From positions 1 through 64,000 of the forward strand of contig LBMP01000003.1 in NCBI GenBank assembly GCA_001184205.1: a stretch of DNA of 64,000 nucleotides, in the 5' to 3' direction. The DNA is from Desulfocarbo indianensis (lineage in GTDB: Bacteria > Desulfobacterota > Desulfarculia > Desulfarculales > Desulfarculaceae). The notes beneath the pieces are model-generated. The model was given only the letters and a program-made list of their open reading frames with translations. It was not told the DNA's origin and did no database searches. The stretch's first letter is position 1. Each line of letters begins with the position of its first letter. The translations under genes and the position numbers were made by a program. Shown here one piece after another: positions 16,846 to 26,400 of this stretch.

Positions 16846-18663
16846 ATGCCATTAAAAGCCTTGGCCGCCGTACTCGCCGCGCTTTGTCTGCTCTGGCCCG
16901 CAATGGCCCCAGCGGGCGAAAACGGCGCGCCCCAACGACCGGGGCGCAAGCATATGGTCTATTTCGCCAACACCCCGGACGAGCTGAACGTCTACCGGGT
17001 TTACGGAGCCAGGGACGGCAAGACCATCATGATCATCGGCGGCATCCAGGGCGACGAGCCCGGAGGATTCCTTTCCGCCGATCTGTACGCGGATATCTCC
17101 CTGGCCCAGGGCAACATGATCGTGGTTCCCAGGGCCAATTTTTATTCCATCATCTTGAATCAACGGGGCCCGGACGGCGACATGAACCGCCAGTTCGGCG
17201 ACCCGGTCACCGCCCGGCGTCATGAAAAAATAGTCGCCATCCTCAAGAAGCTCATCGCCGAGAGCGACCTTTTACTGAATCTGCACGACGGCAGCGGCTT
17301 TTTCCGCCCCCGCTGGGAAGGCCCCATGGCCAATCCCCGGCGCTACGGCCAATCGCTCATCGCCGACGCGGCCCGCTATAAAACGGGCGACGGGCGGGAG
17401 ATCGACCTGGCGGATTTGGCCAAAAAGGTGCTGAACAGGGTGAACCAGCAGATCGATAACCCCAAGTATCATCTGCTTTTCAACAACCACCGCACCTCCG
17501 AGACCAGCACCATGCACAAGGAGCAGCGCCGCAGCGCCACCTATTACGCCCTTACCCAGTGCCACATCCCGGCCTACGGCGTGGAGACCAGCAAATCCCT
17601 GCCTTCCACCGCCATGAAAATCCGCCACCACGCCCTGGTGGTCAACGCTTTCATGGACGAGCTGGAAATATTGGTGGAAAACCCCGGCTCCCATCTGCCC
17701 AAGCCGGAACTGCGCTATCTGGTGGTGAGCGTCAACGACACCGTGCCCCTGGTGGTGGCCAATTACGGGACTCTTTCGGTGCGCGCCGGCGACCGCCTCA
17801 ACATCCAGCACCTGGAGGCCAATTACGAGCGGGGCCTCACCTGCGACGTAAAGGGCCTGGGCTCGGTGAACGACCTGCGCCAGGAGTTCGTCATAAACAG
17901 GTCCACCCGGGTGGAGGTGCGCAAGGACCACCAGAAAATCGGCCAGATATCCATCCAGGTGGCCAAGGGCGAGCAGCCCTTCACCACGGTGCGCTCGCCC
18001 ATTCTCTATTTCCTGGTGGACGTGGAGGGGCAGCGCCGGGTGGTGGCCGACGGAGAGAAGATGCGCGTGGTGCGCGGCGATCGCATCGCCCTGGTGGACC
18101 TGCTGTCCAACCTTCCCAGCCAGCGCGACGTGCAGGTAAACTTCAAGGGGTTCGTGCCGCCCGGCCGCAAGGCCAATTCAGGCGAGGACCGGGGGCACGT
18201 GATAAACACCGCCACCGACCTCATGGAGCGCTACGGCCAATGCCGGGGCGACCGCGCCAAGGGAGTGGAATGCTACCGGGTGGTGGCCAGCCAGTCCGGC
18301 AACGAGCTGGGCTCCATCAAGGTGGAAGTGACCCCCGCGCGCATGGACTACATGGTCCTAAGGCGAAAAGGGGGGCCCAAGCTGGTTTACCACAACGGCG
18401 AAACCGTGCAGGCCCAACCCGGCGAACGGCTGGAGGTGGTGGATTTCAAAACCAACGTTTCGTCCGGCAGCGGCCTGGCCTTGGCCCTGGACGGCAGGGA
18501 GGGAGGCCGGCGGGTTCCCGTGCAAGACCGCATGATAGACATCGGCAGCGAGTCGGTGCGCGGACTGGCCAAAAGAGGCTCGGGCGGATTACGGCTTGTG
18601 GTGCTGCGGGCAGATCAAGCCATAGGCCATGTGCGGCTTAAGATCGGAGGCCATGAGAATTGA
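16846..18663 (+). CDS. M99-family D,L-carboxypeptidase (Csd4/Pgp1-like)
   Basis: 605 residues with a signal peptide (cut near residue 24). The metallocarboxypeptidase domain shows GGIQGDEPGG, LLLNLHDGSG and AYGVETSKS. That gives zinc ligands Gln68, Glu71 and His147 and catalytic Glu247. The Gln in place of the usual His is the hallmark of Csd4 of Helicobacter (family M99), which trims peptidoglycan tripeptides to dipeptides and is required for curved or helical cells. The ~350-residue C-terminus contains repeated beta domains (three similar ...IGQISIQVAKG / LGSIKVEVTPA / IGHVRLKIGG endings). The stop overlaps the bactofilin start. Confidence 0.87.
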   Translation: MPLKALAAVLAALCLLWPAMAPAGENGAPQRPGRKHMVYFANTPDELNVYRVYGARDGKTIMIIGGIQGDEPGGFLSADLYADISLAQGNMIVVPRANFYSIILNQRGPDGDMNRQFGDPVTARRHEKIVAILKKLIAESDLLLNLHDGSGFFRPRWEGPMANPRRYGQSLIADAARYKTGDGREIDLADLAKKVLNRVNQQIDNPKYHLLFNNHRTSETSTMHKEQRRSATYYALTQCHIPAYGVETSKSLPSTAMKIRHHALVVNAFMDELEILVENPGSHLPKPELRYLVVSVNDTVPLVVANYGTLSVRAGDRLNIQHLEANYERGLTCDVKGLGSVNDLRQEFVINRSTRVEVRKDHQKIGQISIQVAKGEQPFTTVRSPILYFLVDVEGQRRVVADGEKMRVVRGDRIALVDLLSNLPSQRDVQVNFKGFVPPGRKANSGEDRGHVINTATDLMERYGQCRGDRAKGVECYRVVASQSGNELGSIKVEVTPARMDYMVLRRKGGPKLVYHNGETVQAQPGERLEVVDFKTNVSSGSGLALALDGREGGRRVPVQDRMIDIGSESVRGLAKRGSGGLRLVVLRADQAIGHVRLKIGGHEN

Positions 18664-19022
18664 GCGAAAATAATCTCACTGTCTTGGCCAGCGGCACCTT
18701 TGTGCGCGGCGATCTTTTCAGCGAAGACGTGTTGGTCATCGAAGGCGGCGTGGAAGGCAACATCGTGGGCTCGCGGGTCATCGTCAAGGCCAGGGGCTGG
18801 GTGCATGGCGATCTGGCCTGCCGTTCGCTTTCCATCGAGCCCGGCGGCGTGGTTGACGGCGCGGTCAAGGTGGCCGTCAAGCCGCAACTGCCGGGAAGGG
18901 CCGAGCCCGAGTCCCTGCCCGAAGGTTCGGAAACTTACACCTTGCCTCCCGGCGAGCCGGGAAATGCGGACCCCGATCTTTCCGGCGGCGATGAAGACCC
19001 GAGTGAAAAAAAAGATTATTAG
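18660..19022 (+). CDS. Bactofilin (polymer-forming cytoskeletal protein)
   Basis: 120 residues. The central part, about 8-80 (GTFVRGDLFSEDVLVIEGGVEGNI...GWVHGDLACRSLSIEPGG), is the short-period right-handed beta-helix of bactofilins, flanked by a disordered acidic C-terminal tail. Bactofilins such as CcmA of Helicobacter polymerise without nucleotide and localise wall-modifying enzymes. Start is TTG, overlapping the M99 stop (TTGA) with GGAGG nine bases upstream, showing tight translational coupling. As the last gene of the cluster, it suggests the cell-shape function of the whole operon. Confidence 0.88.
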   Translation: MSENNLTVLASGTFVRGDLFSEDVLVIEGGVEGNIVGSRVIVKARGWVHGDLACRSLSIEPGGVVDGAVKVAVKPQLPGRAEPESLPEGSETYTLPPGEPGNADPDLSGGDEDPSEKKDY

Positions 19023-19040
19023 GATATATTATCAAGACAA

Positions 19041-19096
19041 GGCGTCCCTCACTCCGACCCCGTTGCATGACCGGTGAAAGCGGGACGCCGTCTTTA
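19041..19096 (+). terminator. Possible terminator after the cell-shape operon
   Basis: Arms GGCGTCCC (19041-19048) and GGGACGCC (19082-19089) are followed by GTCTTTATTT. The 33-base loop is long, so this is a moderate candidate. Confidence 0.5.
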
Positions 19097-19125
19097 TTTC
19101 GCTAAATTATTTGGAGGAAGTCATC

Positions 19126-19878
19126 ATGTCAGGGCTCGGGCCCTTCACTGCCTTGCGCGCCGCGCTATGGCCGGTTTTATTGCTCGCCGGAGGGATGCTG
19201 GCATCCTGCTCATCCGCTCCGCCCCCGCAGCCACCGCCCACGGTGGACCGCACGGGCGATGAGCTGGGATTGGGCATCGCCTTATGGACCAGCTCGCAAA
19301 CCTGCAACATCGAGGACGTTTCCAAACTGCTCATGGCGGGCGCTCCGGTGGATATCAAGCGGGGTCCCCATCAAAGCACGCCGCTTATGGAAACCGTGGG
19401 CTCCTATGACAACAAATGCCCCAAAACCCTGGCCGAGATGCTGATAAAGGCCGGCGCCGACCCCAATGCCCGCGACGCCAGGGGATGGACGCCCCTGCAT
19501 TACCTGGCGGCCGGCCATTGCATCGAAACCAGCAGCGAGGCCTTGCTCTACCTCATCCGGGCCGGCGCCGACCCCACCCTGATGGATCAACACGGCATGA
19601 CTCCGCTGGATTTGGCCACCAAGGCCAGCTGCGCCGACTCGGTGGGCATTCTGGCCGCCCACCTGCAGGAACTCAACAAGGCCCGCAAGAAAGCCACCAA
19701 GGCTCCCTGGGCCCAGTCTCCGGCGGAGCGCGAGCTGGAAAGCCAAAGCAGCCCCCAAAACGCGATGCCCTGGCAACAACAGGGCGGGCCGCCGGCCACG
19801 GATGCCTTTCCGCAGGGAACTCCCCAAGACGCCTCCGTCCAGCAGGCGGGAGGCGCGCCGGCGAAAAACGGCAACTAG
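19126..19878 (+). CDS. Ankyrin-repeat lipoprotein
   Basis: 250 residues. A signal peptide ends in the lipobox LASC (Cys28). Three or so ankyrin repeats cover about 50-185 (DVSKLLMAGAPVDIK, ARDARGWTPLHYLAAGHC, LMDQHGMTPLDLATKASC), then a low-complexity Gln/Pro/Gly tail. Cysteines recur in the repeats and could pair in the periplasm. Probably a protein-binding envelope factor; no partner is evident. ATG 19126 has GGAGGA seven bases upstream, better than the in-frame TTG at 19111. It follows the bactofilin operon but is separated by a possible terminator. Confidence 0.8.
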   Translation: MSGLGPFTALRAALWPVLLLAGGMLASCSSAPPPQPPPTVDRTGDELGLGIALWTSSQTCNIEDVSKLLMAGAPVDIKRGPHQSTPLMETVGSYDNKCPKTLAEMLIKAGADPNARDARGWTPLHYLAAGHCIETSSEALLYLIRAGADPTLMDQHGMTPLDLATKASCADSVGILAAHLQELNKARKKATKAPWAQSPAERELESQSSPQNAMPWQQQGGPPATDAFPQGTPQDASVQQAGGAPAKNGN

Positions 19879-20124
19879 CCCGCATGTTTCATGAGGGCAG
19901 GGTGGGCATGGCGGATTTTTCGGTCATGATGAGCTGATTAAATAATTAGCCCCATATTCAAAGGCCGCATTCCGCCAGCCGGACCGGCCAGCTGGCGTAG
20001 CCGGCCCCCCGACCTTCACGAAATATGCGGGCAAACCGTAACGGGCCCTGGCAAGCCTTGCTCAACGCCCGCTTTGGGCCGCCCGTTTAATTCATGATTG
20101 AGATGTACAAGGAGGAACCGGATC

Positions 20125-20607
20125 ATGGCCAAGGTGCTTGTGGTTTATTTTTCCCACGGCGGCAATACGCGCAAGATGGCCGAAGGCCTGAAAAAGGCGG
20201 TGGAGGCCCAAGGCGTGGAGGTGGAGATTAAAAAGGTGGCCGAGGCCGATCCGGGCTCCCTGGCCGCCTATGACGGCCTGCTCCTGGGCTCGCCCTGCTA
20301 TTTCGGCGTCATGGCCGCGGACATGAAACGCTTCATCGACGAATCCATCAAGCTATTCGGCAAGGGCGAGCTGGTGGGCAAGCCGGCCGGGGTTTTCGCC
20401 AGCACCGGCGGCATCGGCGGCGGCGGCGAGCTCACCATGATTTCCATGCTGGCCGGTCTCATGATCCACGGCATGGTGGTGCAGGGCTCCCGCAAGGGAG
20501 GGCATTTCGGCCCCCTGGCCATCGGCGAGCCGGACGAGCGGGTCTTCGCCGAGCTGGAGAATTACGGGGCCCAGTTCGCCGGCTTGGTTAAAAAGCTGGC
20601 CAGCTGA
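20125..20607 (+). CDS. Flavodoxin-fold protein (WrbA/NAD(P)H:quinone oxidoreductase-like)
   Basis: 160 residues. The FMN phosphate loop FSHGGNTRKMAE follows the first strand, LLLGSPCYFGVMAADMKRFID is the second flavin loop, and GVFASTGGIGGGGELTMISM the third. The length and the third loop resemble WrbA-type NAD(P)H:quinone reductases more than electron-carrier flavodoxins. Likely a soluble FMN enzyme protecting from one-electron quinone cycling. ATG 20125 has AAGGAGGAA upstream. The stop codon overlaps the next start (TGATG), so it is translated together with the amidohydrolase. Confidence 0.85.
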   Translation: MAKVLVVYFSHGGNTRKMAEGLKKAVEAQGVEVEIKKVAEADPGSLAAYDGLLLGSPCYFGVMAADMKRFIDESIKLFGKGELVGKPAGVFASTGGIGGGGELTMISMLAGLMIHGMVVQGSRKGGHFGPLAIGEPDERVFAELENYGAQFAGLVKKLAS

Positions 20608-21716
20608 TGCCGCTCAAGGCAGGGCGGCTGGCGGTGATCGCCGCCGGCCTGGCGGGCGCAGCCGGCGAAGGCTCGCCTGAATTGGCGGCGGTGCTTTTGG
20701 AGGACGGCAGGATAAAGGCCATGGGCGAGGAAGCGCTGGCCTCCACGGCCCCGCTTCTGGACCTGCGGCCCGCCTGGCTGGCGCCGGCGCCCCTGGACGC
20801 CCACACCCATCTTTGGCTGCGCGGGGAGCCAACGGCCAATCTTGCCGCCTGCCGGCAGGCCGGGCTGGCGGCGGTGCGCGATCTGGGCAACCCGCCCAAG
20901 CGCGAGAGGCCACAGGGAGACGCGGCCGAGCCTCCCTTGTTAGTGGCCTCGGGGCCGGGTCTGTGCGCCCAGGGCGCGGCCAAGACCTGGCTGGGCCTGC
21001 CCTGCGCCGGTCCTGGCGAATTCGCCCAGGCGGCGCGCGGGCTCATCGCCTCCGGGGTGGGCTTGCTCAAGGTGTTCGTCACCGGGCTGTTGGATTTCAA
21101 CCAGCCCGGCCAGGTGGAGCATCCCCTGGCGGTGAGCCAGGAGGAGCTGACGGCCGTGGTGGCCGAAGCCAGCAAGGCGGGGCTCAAGGTGGCGGTGCAC
21201 GCCAGCGGCATTCCGGCGGCGCGGGCCTGCCTGGCCGCCGGGGTGGATTCCCTGGAGCACGGTTTTTTTCTGGACCGGGAGACTCTGGAGCTCATGGCCC
21301 GAAAGGGGCTGGCCTGGTCGCCCACTTTGGCGGCGGTGGAGGCTCACGCGGCCGACCCCGAGGGCCGGCACGACGCCGCCATCCGCCGCAATCTGGAGCT
21401 TATCGCCGCGGGCCAGGCCCAGGCCATGCGCCAGGCCGAGGAACTGGGCGTTAACCTGATATTGGGCACGGACGCCGGTTCCTATGGGCTGCCCCACGGC
21501 CAGGCGGTCTTCCTGGAGATGGAGGCCTGGCTGCGCGCGGGCCTGAAGCCGGAAACCGTGTTCCAGGCCGCCACCGGCCGGGCGGCGCGTTTGTTGGGCC
21601 TAGAAGGCGAGGTGGGCCGGATAGCCTTGGAGGCTAGGGCCTGGCTCATGGCCACGGCCCAGGACCCCGGCCAGGAGCCCCTGGCCCTGGCCAAGCCCCT
21701 GTGGCGCAGCTTTTAG
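20607..21716 (+). CDS. Amidohydrolase-superfamily hydrolase
   Basis: 369 residues. HxH metal motif in LDAHTHLWL (His66, His68), a Lys in GLLKVFVTG as bridging-carboxylate candidate, His in KVAVHASG and SLEHGFF, and Asp in ILGTDAGSYG give the complete binuclear or mononuclear metal site of imidazolonepropionase/prolidase-like amidohydrolases. The substrate is unknown. The ATG shares one base with the flavodoxin stop. The N-terminal beta-sandwich is short, and the C-terminal strand set ends ALEARAWLMATAQDP, the usual composite domain. Confidence 0.85.
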   Translation: MPLKAGRLAVIAAGLAGAAGEGSPELAAVLLEDGRIKAMGEEALASTAPLLDLRPAWLAPAPLDAHTHLWLRGEPTANLAACRQAGLAAVRDLGNPPKRERPQGDAAEPPLLVASGPGLCAQGAAKTWLGLPCAGPGEFAQAARGLIASGVGLLKVFVTGLLDFNQPGQVEHPLAVSQEELTAVVAEASKAGLKVAVHASGIPAARACLAAGVDSLEHGFFLDRETLELMARKGLAWSPTLAAVEAHAADPEGRHDAAIRRNLELIAAGQAQAMRQAEELGVNLILGTDAGSYGLPHGQAVFLEMEAWLRAGLKPETVFQAATGRAARLLGLEGEVGRIALEARAWLMATAQDPGQEPLALAKPLWRSF

Positions 21717-21776
21717 CCGGGCGCGGCGGCCATGGCGAGTCCGGGGCGAGTCCGGCGTGCGAATCGGGAGCGGGAG

Positions 21777-21836
21777 TCATCCAAGCGGGAGCCATTTAAG
21801 CGGAAGCCATTTAAGCGGAAGCCGTCTAAAGGGACC
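21777..21836. repeat. 15-bp tandem repeat, four units
   Basis: Two identical units CCATTTAAGCGGAAG (21792-21821) are flanked by a degenerate unit on each side. The array lies between the amidohydrolase stop and the stop of the following minus-strand gene, overlapping that gene's last codons. Confidence 0.75.
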
Positions 21837-22458
21837 CCTTGTGAGGATAGTAAATCACATAGCCTTTTTTCAGGCTTTCGTGGCGCTGGTCGGCTATCTC
21901 GTGCAGGGTGGCGAAAAAATCCTTGAGGTTGTCCAAGGGCGCCACCCGGCGGGCAAAGGATTGGGGCTCCCGGGCGTCTTCGTTCAGGGGCAGCATGAAA
22001 TGCCCCGCCTGGCCGGCCCAGCGCAGGCCCAGGCGGTTGGAGGTCTGTTCCACCTCCTGGTAGACCCGGCGGATAAGGTCGGTGCGCAGGATGTCGCAAG
22101 GCGTGTTGAGCAGGGCCTCCATGAGCGCGGCTAAGTAGCCCACGTCCCTCTGGCTCTCTTCGTCGGCTTTGTAGCGCAAAAGGGCCAGGGCGGTGTGGTG
22201 CATGCCGCCGTCCAGGGTGAAGCCGGGAGGAATCTGGCCGGCGGGGTCGCGGCCCTCCTGCACGCATTCGGCGCGGTAGTCCTCATACGCCGCCGCGGTT
22301 TGCAGATGCACCTGTAGGGCGTGGCGGGTGCGCCAATCGCCCCAGCGCATGCGCAGGGGTTTGTCGCAAATCACCCGGCTGCGGGCGCCATCGGCCAAAG
22401 GGGCCGGCGGCCGGTTGCCGCCGGGGAAATCGATCAGATCGTTCAAGAAGCCTCCCAT
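21826..22458 (-). CDS. Conserved-looking hypothetical protein, 210 aa
   Basis: Unrecognised. A soluble, mainly helical protein with many charged residues and a distinctive C-terminus (LKKGYVIYYPHKGSL). The mixed composition and lack of low-complexity runs argue for a real gene rather than a shadow. The start is uncertain: ATG 22458 lacks a ribosome site, while GGGAGG just inside it could serve a TTG at 22446 giving MNDLIDF. It is divergent from the transglycosylase (32 bases) and convergent with the amidohydrolase; the 3-prime end runs into a 15-bp tandem repeat. Confidence 0.6.
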   Translation of the reverse strand: MGGFLNDLIDFPGGNRPPAPLADGARSRVICDKPLRMRWGDWRTRHALQVHLQTAAAYEDYRAECVQEGRDPAGQIPPGFTLDGGMHHTALALLRYKADEESQRDVGYLAALMEALLNTPCDILRTDLIRRVYQEVEQTSNRLGLRWAGQAGHFMLPLNEDAREPQSFARRVAPLDNLKDFFATLHEIADQRHESLKKGYVIYYPHKGSL

Positions 22459-22490
22459 GATTCATGAGCACGAAATGAAATCCGAAAGCC

Positions 22491-23381
22491 ATGGGCACCA
22501 AGCTTAACAAAAACCGGGGCCGCGGGAAAGCGCGGGTTTTAGCGGCCATGTGCGCGCTCATGGCTTTGGCCCTGGCCGCCGCGCCGGCTTGGGCCGTGCA
22601 GAGCGTGTTCAAGCCGCTGGCCTCCTATCTGGAATCGCGGGGCATGCCCCGCCAGCAGGTGAACCTGCTGCTTGCCAGCCCCAGGCTGAAATTCGAGGGC
22701 CGCCTGCTGGCCCGCCTTTTGGCCAGGCCGGAAAAAAGTCTGGACTACGCCCAGTTCCTCAACAAGACCACCGTGGCCAAGGCCAGGAGCTTTTCCCGCC
22801 GCCACGCGGCGGAGCTTCGAAAAAACCAAAAAGCCACCGGCGTGCCCAGCCAGGTGGTGGTGGCCATCCTGGCCGTGGAAAGCGGCCTGGGAACCTACAC
22901 CGGCCGCTGGAGCACCATGAACGTGCTGGCTTCCCAGGCCGTCTTGGATACGAAAAAAGGCCGCAAGCTCCTGTATCCCCATTGGCCGGCCAAACAGCGG
23001 AGCTATTTCCGCAGCGCCAAGTTCAAGGACCGCCTGAAGCGGCGCGCGGCCTGGGCCAGGGATGAGGTGGCGGCCTTGATCCGCCTGGCGGACCAGCGCC
23101 GGGTTTCGCCCTATGCCTTCACCGGCTCGGTGGCCGGCGCCCTGGGCATGTGCCAGTTCGTGCCTTCCTCGGTGCTCAATCACGGGGCCGACGGCGACCG
23201 CGACGGCCGGGTGGATCTGGACAACCCCGCCGACGCGGTGCACAGCGTGGGCGCTTATCTCAAGGAGCACGGCTGGAAGCCGGGGCTCAGCAAGGCCCAA
23301 CAAATCCAGGTGGTGCTGACTTATAATAAATCGCGGCCCTATGCCGAAACCGTGCTGGCCCTGGCCGACAAGATCAAGTGA
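22491..23381 (+). CDS. Lytic murein transglycosylase, MltB type
   Basis: 296 residues. Signal peptide (about 13-35, AWA cleavage), then a GH103/MltB-type domain with catalytic Glu130 in ILAVESGLGTYTG and the GALGMCQFVPSS motif near residue 218. It cleaves the MurNAc-GlcNAc bond forming 1,6-anhydro ends. It lacks a lipobox, so it is periplasmic-soluble rather than anchored. There is no clear Shine-Dalgarno at ATG 22491. It is upstream of, and probably separate from, the addBA genes. Confidence 0.88.
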   Translation: MGTKLNKNRGRGKARVLAAMCALMALALAAAPAWAVQSVFKPLASYLESRGMPRQQVNLLLASPRLKFEGRLLARLLARPEKSLDYAQFLNKTTVAKARSFSRRHAAELRKNQKATGVPSQVVVAILAVESGLGTYTGRWSTMNVLASQAVLDTKKGRKLLYPHWPAKQRSYFRSAKFKDRLKRRAAWARDEVAALIRLADQRRVSPYAFTGSVAGALGMCQFVPSSVLNHGADGDRDGRVDLDNPADAVHSVGAYLKEHGWKPGLSKAQQIQVVLTYNKSRPYAETVLALADKIK

Positions 23382-23416
23382 GGCCGGCCCATGCCTGAAG
23401 GGAGGCTTTTCCAGCC

Positions 23417-26400
23417 TTGAGCCAACGGCGCACAGCCGAGATCTGGCCCTCCCACGCGGCCCTGGCCGAGGAACTTTCCCGCCGCGCCCGCGCCAGCGCC
23501 GGCCTGTTGTTCAGTCCGCCCTTTTTCACCTTTGACAGCCTCTTGCCCAAGCTATTGGCCCAGGCCCCCCTGCCCGGCGGCAAGGAACCGCTCCTGCCCC
23601 TGGCCGGGCCCATTTTGGTGCAGGGCTTGCTGCGTGGTGAGTCCCAACAGGACATCTACGCCGGCCTGGCCGCCGGCCGCCGTTTTCCCGAGCGCCTGTG
23701 GCGGCTTCTGGTGGAGGTGAAGGCAGCCGGCCTGGGCCACGGGGATTTGCGGGCCTTGAGCGCCGAGCAGGGCCCTAGGCTCCAGGCCCTGGCCAGGCTT
23801 TTGGGGGATTACCAGGCCGCCCTGGACGCCCGGGGCCTGGCTGATCAGGCCGACCAACTGAGCGCCCTGGAAGCCATGCTGGAGCGCGGTCAAACGCCGG
23901 GGCTGATAAGCGGCTGGCAAAAGATCATCTGCCGCCAGGTGCTCTGGCTGCGCACCCTGGACCTTCGCCTGCTCAGGGCCCTGGCCCAGGTGGTTGAGGT
24001 AAGGGTGGAGTTCGCCATGACCACCTCCTGGGGCGGGCAGGGGGCTCTGCGGGGGCTGCTTGACGCCACGGCGGCCGCCCTGGAGGCGGAGCCGCAGCAT
24101 GAAAACCTCGGCGTGTCTTGGCACGACCTGCGCGGGGAAGGCGGGCCGCTCAAGGATTTGGCGGCCAGCCACCTGGATGGGGCCCTGCCTTACAACGGCC
24201 AAGGGGAGGAAAGGGTGGAGCTGGTGCGGGCGGCGGGACGCTACGGCCTGGCCGAGGCCCTGGCGCGCCGGGCCCTGGAGCTGGTGCAAGAGGGCATGCC
24301 GCCCCATGAGATCGCCCTGGTGTTTCCGGATCTGGAGGTCTACGGCCCCATGGTGGCCGACGCGGCCGCCCGCCTGGGCCTGCCCCTTAGCTTTGACAAC
24401 GGCCTGCCCCTGGCCAAGTCTCCCCCGGCTTTAGCCTTCCTCAATCTGCTGGAGCTGCCCTTGGCCGGCTATCCGCGCCAGGCCCTGGCCCAGGCCCTGG
24501 CTTCGCCCTACCTGGCCGGCTTCATGCACAGCCTGGCTCCGGAGGTTGGCGGCGCGCTGTTGAGCCAGGCCGGTCACCTGCTGAAAAAGGCCGGCTACCT
24601 GGACGCCAGGGACGTCCCGGCCAGCCAGTGGCTGGCCAGGTCGGCCGGCCAAGCACGCACGCCAGGTGAATCAAAAAAATATCTTAAATTAAGCGAGCTT
24701 TGCAATAAACTTGAAGCTAAACTTACAATATATTCGCAACAAAACAATTTAATTGACTATTTAGAGTACAGCATCCAACTGTTGGCGGATTTGCGCCTGG
24801 CCGAGTTCCTGGCCAACTCGGCCGGCGAAAAAGATGCCCGGCTGGCGATTGAGGCCGTAAAAGTCCGCGATTTGACAACCTTGCGTGATTTGAGCCAGGC
24901 GCTGCAGGGGCTGGAGCAGGCCGCCCGCCAAGCCGGGGCCCGTGAGGCGCTGGCTCCCGGCCGCTTGCTGGCCTTGCTCAAGGAGGTGCTGGGCGGGGTT
25001 CCCTTAAGCCAAACCAACGTCAATGGCGCGGGGGGATATGCTAAAAGCTCCGCTTTGGGCGTGGCGGTGTACCGCCTGATGGACACCATGGGCGTCAAAC
25101 CCAGGGCGGCCTTGATCGGCGGCCTGAATCAGGGCGAGTTTCCCCGCCGCCCCCAAGGCCAAAACCTGCTTTCCTCGGCCGACCGCCTGGCCCTGGGCAA
25201 AAAGGCCAGGCGTCCGGTCTGGCGCACCGATGACGAGGAATACGAAAGTCAAGTGCTCGTATTGGCGTGGCTTTTGGCCAATTGCCAGGAGAGGGCCGTC
25301 CTGGGCGCGGCCAGCGCCGACCTGACGGGCCGCGAACAGCAGCCGGCCTTTATCATGGATGACCTGGCCCGGCTGCTGGACCGTCCCTTGCCGCCCGCCC
25401 AGGGCGGGGTTTTCGGCGAGCTGCCCAGCCTGGCTAAGGTGCTGGAACCGCTGGCCTTGTGGGGACGTATCGCCGCCAATTCGCTTCAACCCGCCCAGGC
25501 CGACAGCGGTCTGGCCCAGGCCGCCCTTTGGAGCCTGGCCCAAGCGCCCGCGCTGGCCGGCCATTGGCAAGACCTGGCCGGCCGGGCGGCCATGGAAGAA
25601 AAACGCCGGCAACTAAACGCGTTGGACTTGGGGGCTCGGGCCCGGGCCGGCGACGCCTTCAGCGGGCTTATCCGGACACCCCAGGCTCTGGCCCTGTTGC
25701 GCCTGGTTCTGGCCCAGCCCCAAAAGCGCGAGCTCAGCCCCAGCCGGCTCGAAGCCTACGCTTCTTGCCCCTTGGCTTGGTATTTCAGCTATTTGCTGGG
25801 AATATACCTGGTTAGCGAACCGGGCTGGGTCTTGGAGCCGCGCAGCGAGGGCGAATGGGTGCACCGCACCTTGGCCTTGTTTTTCGATCCCGGCGAGTTC
25901 AACCCGGAATGGGACGCCGGCCAATGCGCTGAACGCCTGGCCCAATGCCTGGAGCGGGCCAAGGAGGAGCTGTCGGCCGGCTTGGCCGCGCCGCCCGCGG
26001 TGTGGGAGGCCCGCGGCCAGGCGCTTTTCAGCGCGCTCAGCCAGGTGGTCACCAGGGAAATGCAGGACTTGGCCGGCTCGGCCGCGCCCCTGGCGGTGGA
26101 ACATGATATCGGGACCGAGGGAAAAGGCCTGTCGATTCAGGTTGATGAAGGACCGCCCCTAAAGCTGAAGGGCCGCTTGGACCGCCTGGACCGGGGCCCC
26201 GGCCTGGCCGTGGTGAGCGATTACAAGCACACCGCCAATGACAAGGGCCTGCGGGAAGCCACGGACAAGGAACTGGCCGGGCACAGCCAGTTCCAGCTCC
26301 CGGTTTATTTGGCCGCCGCGCGGGAGCTTTTGGGCGGGGAGGGGGACCTCACCCTGACCGGCCGCCTGGTGCCCACCTTGCTGGCTTCCCGCCAGCCGGA

